DNA from: an uncultured Flavobacteriales bacterium
GTDB lineage: Bacteria; Bacteroidota; Bacteroidia; Flavobacteriales; Weeksellaceae
DNA length: 47,080 nucleotides
Direction: 5' to 3'
NCBI GenBank assembly: GCA_937876095.1
Contig: CALFIE010000098.1
Location: forward strand, 1 to 47,080
In this document: positions 41,697 through 47,080 of the stretch, piece after piece
Layout of the letters: each line of letters opens with the position of its first letter
How positions within the stretch are numbered: position 1 is the first letter of the stretch
Translations under genes and position numbers: made by a program
The notes under the pieces: model-generated
Told to the model about the DNA's origin: nothing
Seen by the model: the letters and a program-made list of their open reading frames with translations, nothing else
Database searches by the model: none

Positions 41697-43325
41697 ATGG
41701 ATTTAGAATTCAACAAAAGGGAAGATTATAATAAACTTAAACTTTCTGAAATTACGAGATTATTTTCAGAAATAAAAAAAGGTGGCGGAGAAAAACGTCT
41801 TCAAAAATTACGAGATGAAGGCAAAATGACAGCAAGAGAACGTATAGATTATCTTCTTGATAAAAATTCTGATTCAATAGAAATTGGTGCTTTTGCAGGC
41901 TATGAAATGTATGAAGAACATGGTGGTTGTACATGTGGTGGTGTAGTAGTTGTGATTGGTTATGTTTCTGGAAGACAGTGTATTGTTGTAGCAAATGACG
42001 CATCTGTAAAAGCAGGAGCATGGTTTCCAATTACCGGCAAAAAAAATCTAAGAGCACAAGAAATTGCCATGGAGAATCATTTACCAATCATCTATTTGGT
42101 AGATTCAGCTGGTGTCTATTTGCCAATGCAAGATGAAATTTTCCCAGATAAAGAACATTTCGGGAGAATTTTCAGAAATAATGCTAAAATGAGCGCAATG
42201 GGAATTGTCCAAATTTCTGCAGTTATGGGAAGTTGTGTTGCTGGTGGTGCATATTTGCCTATTATGAGTGATGAAGCAATGATTGTAGATAAAACTGGTT
42301 CTATTTTTTTGGCAGGAAGTTATTTAGTAAAAGCTGCAATTGGCGAAAATATTGATAACGAAACTTTGGGTGGTGCAACTACCCATTCCGAAATTTCTGG
42401 AGTAACTGATTACAAAGCAAAAGACGACCAAGATGCACTCAATAGAATTAAAAATATTATGAAATCTTTAGGAGATTTCAACAAGGCTGGCTTTGATCGT
42501 ATTGAAAGTGCAGCTCCCAATAGAAGTATTGATGATATTTTTGGTATCATGCCTTCATCTAGAACAGAGCAGTATGATACCTACGAAATCATAAAATGTT
42601 TGGTTGATAATTCTGAATATGACGAATACAAAGCAGATTACGGTAAAACCATCATCTGTGCAACAGCTAGAATAGATGGTTGGAGTGTTGGTATTGTAGC
42701 CAATCAAAGAACTTTGGTGAAAAGTGGCAAAGGTGAAATGCAATTTGGTGGTGTGATCTATTCGGATTCCGCAGACAAAGCAACTCGCTTTATTGCCAAT
42801 TGTAATCAAAGAAAAATACCTTTGGTATTTTTACAAGATGTTACCGGATTTATGGTTGGCTCCAAATCAGAACATGGTGGAATTATAAAAGACGGTGCAA
42901 AAATGGTGAATGCAGTTGCAAATTCTGTGGTACCTAAATTTACAATTGTTACCGGAAATTCATACGGAGCTGGAAATTATGCTATGTGTGGAAAAGCTTA
43001 TGATCCTAGATTGATTGTATCTTGGCCATGGGCAGAACTTGCGGTAATGGGAGGTACACAAGCTGCTAAAGTTTTAGCCCAAATCCAAGAATCTACCTTT
43101 AAAAAACAAGGTAAAGTAATCACTGAAACCGAACATCAAGAAATATTAGATAAAATATCTGCTCGATATCAACACCAAACTCAAGCAACTTATGCTGCTT
43201 CAAGATTATGGATAGATGCTATCATCAACCCAATTGATACTAGAAAATGGATTTCGATGGGAATAGAAGCAGCAAATCATTCTCCAATTTTAGAAAAATT
43301 TAATTTGGGAGTCTTACAAGTTTAA
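41697..43325 (+). CDS. Acyl-CoA carboxylase, beta (carboxyltransferase) subunit
   Basis: A 542-residue carboxyltransferase. N-terminal half: MTARERIDYLLDKNSDSIEIGAF, GGVVVVIGYVSGRQCIVVANDASVKAGAW, and the oxyanion-hole SAGVYLPMQDEIFPDKEHFGRIF. C-terminal half: PLVFLQDVTGFMVGSKSEHGGIIKDGAKMV and TGNSYGAGNYAMCGKAYDPR. The QDEIFPDKEHFGRIF stretch resembles methylcrotonyl-CoA carboxylase more than propionyl-CoA carboxylase, pointing to leucine breakdown. The biotin-carrying alpha subunit is not in the window. Confidence 0.92.
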   Translation: MDLEFNKREDYNKLKLSEITRLFSEIKKGGGEKRLQKLRDEGKMTARERIDYLLDKNSDSIEIGAFAGYEMYEEHGGCTCGGVVVVIGYVSGRQCIVVANDASVKAGAWFPITGKKNLRAQEIAMENHLPIIYLVDSAGVYLPMQDEIFPDKEHFGRIFRNNAKMSAMGIVQISAVMGSCVAGGAYLPIMSDEAMIVDKTGSIFLAGSYLVKAAIGENIDNETLGGATTHSEISGVTDYKAKDDQDALNRIKNIMKSLGDFNKAGFDRIESAAPNRSIDDIFGIMPSSRTEQYDTYEIIKCLVDNSEYDEYKADYGKTIICATARIDGWSVGIVANQRTLVKSGKGEMQFGGVIYSDSADKATRFIANCNQRKIPLVFLQDVTGFMVGSKSEHGGIIKDGAKMVNAVANSVVPKFTIVTGNSYGAGNYAMCGKAYDPRLIVSWPWAELAVMGGTQAAKVLAQIQESTFKKQGKVITETEHQEILDKISARYQHQTQATYAASRLWIDAIINPIDTRKWISMGIEAANHSPILEKFNLGVLQV

Positions 43326-43349
43326 CTAACTCACAAAAAAATAAATATT

Positions 43350-43982
43350 ATGAGAAAATTTTTTTTAGTAATCTTGCTTATTGCAAGCACAGCAATTTAT
43401 TTTGCACAATGTAACATTGCAGGGAAATCAAGTATTCAAGTTTTAGAAACTGAAACTTACACGCTTATGTCAGGAAATGGTCAATGTGTGGATTGTCACC
43501 TTTGGGTTAATTTAGGAGGTAATACTTCCATAGTAGGAGATAATAAACAAAATTCTGTAAAATTAACTTCAAATTCAGCAGGAAGAGCAGTACTTACGCT
43601 GTCAGTACTTACTAATCAAGGATTAGTACAATGTAGTAAAAATATAGATATATTCAATACTTTATCTGGTGAAAATATCTCAAATCAAACAGTACCTAAA
43701 GAAACTGTCAATTGTGATATAGATATTTCTGGATTTAAAGAAGTAAAAGTTACTGATGGAGTGGTTAGTTTTTTTCCATCAAGTTCAGACAAAGAATTCA
43801 AATTTGAATGGATAGCAATTTATGGAAATGGCGAAGAAAAACAATCAAAAGAAAGAGTTCCTCAATTCTCATATTCCGCAGAAAATCCAATTTCAATAGT
43901 TAAATTAAAGGTAATTTCCCCAATTTGCATTAAAAATCTTTCAAAAAGTTATGAAGCAAATTATTGGAAGTTTTTTAAATAA
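43350..43982 (+). CDS. Secreted hypothetical protein, Ig-like fold possible
   Basis: A 210-residue protein with a signal peptide (cleaved near FAQ, residue 20). I do not recognise a family. The first mature half (about 25-110) has alternating hydrophobic strands, TSNSAGRAVLTLSVLTNQG and a C-H-L-W stretch like an Ig or PKD-type domain; the five-residue CVDCH formally matches a c-haem site but nothing else supports a cytochrome. It starts 25 bases after the carboxylase stop, so it may be cotranscribed. No T9SS sorting signal is clear at the C-terminus. Confidence 0.6.
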   Translation: MRKFFLVILLIASTAIYFAQCNIAGKSSIQVLETETYTLMSGNGQCVDCHLWVNLGGNTSIVGDNKQNSVKLTSNSAGRAVLTLSVLTNQGLVQCSKNIDIFNTLSGENISNQTVPKETVNCDIDISGFKEVKVTDGVVSFFPSSSDKEFKFEWIAIYGNGEEKQSKERVPQFSYSAENPISIVKLKVISPICIKNLSKSYEANYWKFFK

Positions 43983-44049
43983 AAATTACATTATTTATTA
44001 GATAAAATCAATTATTAGGATTTAAAAATCAAAAATAGTTGGTGAGATT

Positions 44050-45064
44050 GTTTGTTTTACTGATTATTGCTAATATGTTTGAAAGTTTATTGAGCTCTGT
44101 TTCAATAAACTTTTTTTTGACTGAAAATTCATAAAAATCGTTGATCGTTGTGGAAGTTTGGAAGGAAAACAAAAAGAGTAGGTTCAAATACAAAAAAAAA
44201 GTAGAATTAATTTCATCTCTGAAAGAAGAGACTGTTTCCTTAAAAAATAAGGAGATGTGGTTTAAGAAGTGGATTGTAACTAAGAGAAATTTCATTTGAA
44301 TCTGGTTATTCCGTAAGTACTTTACAACGCTATTTCAATATAATGTGGAAAAACCTCCAAAACTTACCTACATCCAAAATAATGTGATTTATCTACTCAT
44401 TGATGCTATTTACTTTTCTAATAAAGTTTGCTTTGTCGTCTATCGAGACGATGTAATGAAGCAAGCACAACATTATCGGCTTACTGATGGAGAGCTCATT
44501 ATGAGGAACTTAAAGAAGACCGTTAAACATTCTTAACCTAGGAATTAAAATCGGCGGAATCACTTTTGATTGCGATAAATCTTTAATAAAAGCCATTAAA
44601 AAAGTTTGTCCTAAAGTCCTATGCAGAGATGCTTGGTTCATTATCCAAAGAATGTGCAAATATGGCTTTCTGCATATCCAAAAACCAAGGAAGACTTTGA
44701 TCTTCGAGAAATTATTCGCAAACTAAACTTTATAAATAATGAGACAAAAAGCATTTTTGGATTAAAGAAATTTTGGATTGGTATATAGAACACGGAGATT
44801 TTATTAATAAAAAATTCTATAACGAAGAAACCGAAAGATATTGATATACACATAAAATGGTGAAGAGCAGTTTTTTGCAATAAAAAAACTCTTCCTAATA
44901 TGTTAATGCTCTTTCAACACTCAAAAATTCCAAAAATTACGAATGGATTAAAGTCGCTTTTTGGTCATCTAAAAGGAAATCTTAACATTCACCGAGAACT
45001 TACCAAAAGTAAAAGAAAGAAGTTTTTACAATGGTATCTCTATTATAAAAACCAAAGGCAGTGA
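44050..45064 (+). pseudogene. Wrecked IS256-like transposase (Zn-binding variant)
   Basis: Pieces in different frames join into one transposase: CGSLEGKQKE (zinc-ribbon remnant), ISFESGYSVSTLQRYFN, KPPKLTYIQNNVIYLLIDAIYF (first Asp), LNILNLGIKIGGITFDCDKS (second Asp), QRCLVHYPKNVQIWLSAYPK, DFDLREIIRKLNFINNET, EILDWYIEHGDFIN, then GLKSLFGHLKGNLNIHRELT ending NQRQ and TGA. At least five frameshifts and several stops break it, and the usual Glu of GLExxFGHLK is Lys. It cannot be active. The end of the element and any terminal repeats were not resolved; the left boundary is approximate. Confidence 0.8.
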
Positions 45065-45136
45065 ATGTTTTTTAGCGATTTTTGTTATTCCGAAATTTTA
45101 AAAAGAAAAGCATAATAAAAACCATCCCTAAACTAA

Positions 45137-45159
45137 GGATCAGTAACAAAACTTGGGGA
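45137..45159 (+). repeat. Left terminal inverted repeat
   Basis: 23 bases, exact reverse complement of 46517-46539; starts GGATCAGTAA and ends CTTGGGGA. Confidence 0.93.
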
Positions 45160-45188
45160 GAAAAAAAGGAAAGTATTAATTTTGTTGG

Positions 45189-45542
45189 ATGCAAAAAGAT
45201 ACCGAACTCCTAAAATTATTATTGCCTGAGTATTTGATAGAGCATTTTGATGTGGTAAAATTTGAAGAAGAAAATAAAATTCTTCATCTCTATTTTGAAG
45301 AAAAAAGTGCCATCCCAAAAGAGTTTTCTTCACTAATGCTACAATCCAAAGGATTTTTACCTGAAATTACCGTAGATGATTTTCCCTTGCGAGGAAAATC
45401 AGTTAAATTGCATATCAATCGTAGAAGGTGGACAGATAAAAACTCTGGGGAAATACTGCAAAGAGACTGGAATCTCCTATCCAAAGGAACTCGCTTAACA
45501 CAGGATTTTGCGGAGTTCTTAAAAAAAATCAGCCGATACTAA
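45189..45542 (+). CDS. ISAon1-type transposase N-terminal protein (orfA)
   Basis: A 117-residue protein beginning MQKDTELLKLLLPEYLIEHFDVVKF, then FPLRGKSVKLHINRRRWTDK and DWNLLSKGTRLTQDFAEFLKKISRY. In this IS type the N-terminal DNA-binding part is read separately from the catalytic orfB. The orfA stop TAA overlaps the orfB region, and the frame change from orfA to orfB is +1 (or -2); an A8 run (45521-45528) just before the stop could be a slippage site. Confidence 0.85.
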   Translation: MQKDTELLKLLLPEYLIEHFDVVKFEEENKILHLYFEEKSAIPKEFSSLMLQSKGFLPEITVDDFPLRGKSVKLHINRRRWTDKNSGEILQRDWNLLSKGTRLTQDFAEFLKKISRY

Positions 45543-46516
45543 TGCCCTTCCACTAGAATCTATCGGTGAGTTATACGGAGTAAATGGCAAGAAATTCCGA
45601 AGACAATACAAAAAATCGTTAAGCGAATATAAAAATTGGGATCAAAAAACTCATGCCCAAGACTGGATCCTTTTTCCAGAAAACGGCACCACTTATTTAT
45701 CATTAGACGAAGTTGCTCTTTCCCATGGCGAGCTTACACGGTACTTTCATCCAAGCAGGCAAAAGGAAGAAAAGGAAGTATTGTTGCGATTATTAAAGGA
45801 ACTCAAAGCGATATTGTTATAGAACAACTTTTAAAAATCAGTAGAAAACTTCGTAACAAAGTAACAGAAATAACCCTAGATATGGCTGGTTCTATGAAAC
45901 TTCATTGCCAAAAGATGTTTCCCAAATGCAAAGCAAGTTATTGATAGATTCCACGTTCAAAAACTCGCTATTGAAGCCGTGCAAGAAATCAGGATACAAT
46001 ACCGTTGGGAAGCCATTGAACAGGAAAACAACCAATTGATGGATGCCAAAAGTAAAGGGGAAAAAACTGAAATCGATGTTTTTGAAAACGGCGATACCAG
46101 AAAACAACTCTTTGCTAGAAGCAGATATTTGCTTTATAAAAGCAGAGAAAAATGGACGGTGTCCCAAAAACAAAGAGCAGAAATCTTATTCTCCGAATAT
46201 CCCGAAATAGAAAAATCTTACCATTTATCAGATGCGCTAAGGAAAATCTATAACCAACGAGTTCAAAAATCAGTTGCAATGCTCAAACTCGCACAGTGGT
46301 TTAACCTGGTACAAGAGTCTGGACTGAAATCTTTTTCAATACTAATGAAAACCATTATGAATCAATACAACGATACTCTAAACTATTTCGATCAAAGAAG
46401 CACCAATGCTGCTGCTGAATCATTCAATGCCAAAATCAAAAAAATTCAGACTGCAATTAAGAGGAGTAAAAGAAAGAGCGTTCTTCCTATTCAGATTATC
46501 CAAAATTTTTGCTTAG
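45535..46516 (+). pseudogene. ISAon1-type transposase catalytic part (orfB), three single-base indels
   Basis: The protein is continuous only if three one-base errors are corrected. A base is missing near 45733 (GEL then YTVLSSKQAKG), one is extra near 45903 (MKL then IAKRCFPN), and one is extra in the A7 run at 46438-46444 (AKIK then FRLQLRGVKERAFF). All three acidic residues survive: LSLDEVAL, ITLDMAGSM and TNAAAESFNAK. The natural end is LFRLSKIFA followed by TAG at 46514-46516. As it stands the gene cannot make a full transposase. Confidence 0.85.
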
Positions 46517-46539
46517 TCCCCAAGTTTTGTTACTGATCC
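46517..46539 (-). repeat. Right terminal inverted repeat
   Basis: Exact reverse complement of 45137-45159 over 23 bases. It begins directly after the orfB TAG. Confidence 0.93.
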
Positions 46540-46613
46540 GGTACCTTATGAAAAATGAAATTTAAAAAAATTAACTATTCTGTAAAAATTCAAACTATAT
46601 ATTAAATAGTTCT

Positions 46614-46895
46614 TTATTTCACTTGAGTGACATAATTATATACCATAGTAGATTGCTCTTGAGTTAACTTTGCTTTCGGTGCCATCCACTTCATAATAGC
46701 AATCCATTTTTCGGAGCTATATGATTTTGGATTTGGTAATTCGTGACATTTTGCACAAGAATTTTCATACACAGTTTTTCCTTGCGCCAATTGATCAGAT
46801 TTTATTGTTTGTGTACTACTTGTTGAAACTGGTTTTTCTGCACAAGACACGATAAGCATTCCAAATACTGCTGATAAGATAATTATATTTTTCAA
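46614..46895 (-). CDS. Small c-type cytochrome lipoprotein
   Basis: A 93-residue lipoprotein: signal sequence ending LIVSC (lipid-anchored Cys18), then a short linker and a class I cytochrome c core with the haem motif CAKCH (ENSCAKCHELPNPKSY). A following WIAIMKWMAPKAKLTQEQSTMVYNYV helix supplies a candidate axial Met. It would sit at a membrane surface and carry electrons; partners are unknown. It is between the IS element and the rRNA operon end, transcribed toward the IS. Confidence 0.88.
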   Translation of the reverse strand: MKNIIILSAVFGMLIVSCAEKPVSTSSTQTIKSDQLAQGKTVYENSCAKCHELPNPKSYSSEKWIAIMKWMAPKAKLTQEQSTMVYNYVTQVK

Positions 46896-46961
46896 TAGTA
46901 AATAATTAATTGGGTTTAGGAAAGCAAATTACAATTTTTTTTGACAAAACCGTAAAAAAAA

Positions 46962-46990
46962 ATCCTCAACCAAATTATTTGGTTGAGGAT
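46962..46990 (-). terminator. rRNA operon terminator
   Basis: ATCCTCAACCAAA and TTTGGTTGAGGAT form a perfect 13-bp stem around a 3-base loop. On the minus strand it follows the 5S gene by a few bases and ends in a T-run. Confidence 0.88.
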
Positions 46991-46997
46991 AAAAAAA

Positions 46998-47080
<83 letters not shown>

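Larger units (their letters stand above)
45137..46539 (+). mobile_element. ISAon1-type insertion sequence, transposase frameshifted
   Basis: A 1403-base element bounded by perfect 23-bp inverted repeats (left 45137-45159 beginning GGATCAGTAACAAAAC; right 46517-46539). Two transposase frames as in ISAon1 relatives. The left repeat begins about 72 bases after the stop of the wrecked IS256-like gene. No convincing target-site duplication is seen (left flank AAACTAA, right flank GGTACCT). Confidence 0.88.

Noticed and set aside
44029..44295. An 88-codon minus-strand frame across the transposase relic
   Set aside because: The transposase remnants are on the plus strand in this interval, so this is an antisense shadow with no family resemblance.

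Overview
The window looks like chromosomal DNA from a member of the Bacteroidota, most likely Flavobacteriales of the Weeksellaceae/Chryseobacterium type. The DNA is AT-rich. At least seventeen starts are preceded by the Bacteroidota -7 promoter box TAnnTTTG. Protein families with a strong flavobacterial distribution are present (OstA-like, PorV/PorQ-like, DUF6341, DUF6427, DUF3109, TonB receptor with a carboxypeptidase-regulatory-like domain). This placement is from sequence reading only; no search was run.

Layout. 1-10.8 kb is almost all minus strand: a class IV aminotransferase-like protein, a START-like protein, a class III aminotransferase, a fur-like gene followed by an OstA-like gene, the potassium transporter kup, pdhB, a DUF2147 protein and an LTA-synthase-type sulfatase. 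10.8-16.2 kb is mostly plus strand: pssA, a DnaQ-like exonuclease, a DUF2007 protein, an FAH-family hydrolase, a universal stress protein and a DUF6427/DUF3109 pair. 16.2-26.2 kb is minus strand: an M16 peptidase with an extra C-terminal domain, trigger factor, a TonB receptor with a small His-rich companion, and an ABC-F ATPase. 26.5-32.1 kb holds aqpZ, a LuxE-like protein, a GxxExxY cassette, lpxH, queD, a comF-like gene and upp. 32.2-43.3 kb holds an EamA transporter, a PorV/PorQ protein, uvrC, hutH, ygiD, a PAP2 phosphatase, an S9 peptidase and an acyl-CoA carboxyltransferase. 44-46.5 kb is insertion-sequence debris: a wrecked IS256-like transposase, then an ISAon1-type element with perfect terminal repeats but a frameshifted transposase. 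The right edge has a small haem lipoprotein and the 3' part of a 5S rRNA with its terminator, so an rRNA operon enters from beyond the right end on the minus strand.

Most genes are housekeeping: envelope lipids (pssA, lpxH, sulfatase, OstA-like), central metabolism (pdhB, carboxylase), repair (uvrC, exonuclease), nucleotide salvage (upp) and pterin/queuosine chemistry (queD). I see no CRISPR array, toxin-antitoxin pair, restriction system or other complete defence system.

The unexplained structure is mainly between genes. (1) Heptamer tandem repeats sit directly 5' of the exonuclease and lpxH start codons. (2) A dispersed double-hairpin repeat occurs three times and shows compensatory changes. 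(3) A 163-base imperfect palindrome with a 17-bp perfect stem looks like a structured RNA or element. (4) A GxxExxY (PD-(D/E)XK-like) gene is flanked by inverted repeats, next to a relic of a second copy. (5) An 8-bp tandem repeat lies inside the LuxE-like coding sequence. (6) Promoter-to-start spacing is bimodal, predicting leaderless mRNAs for six genes. The first gene appears to have lost its PLP-binding lysine.
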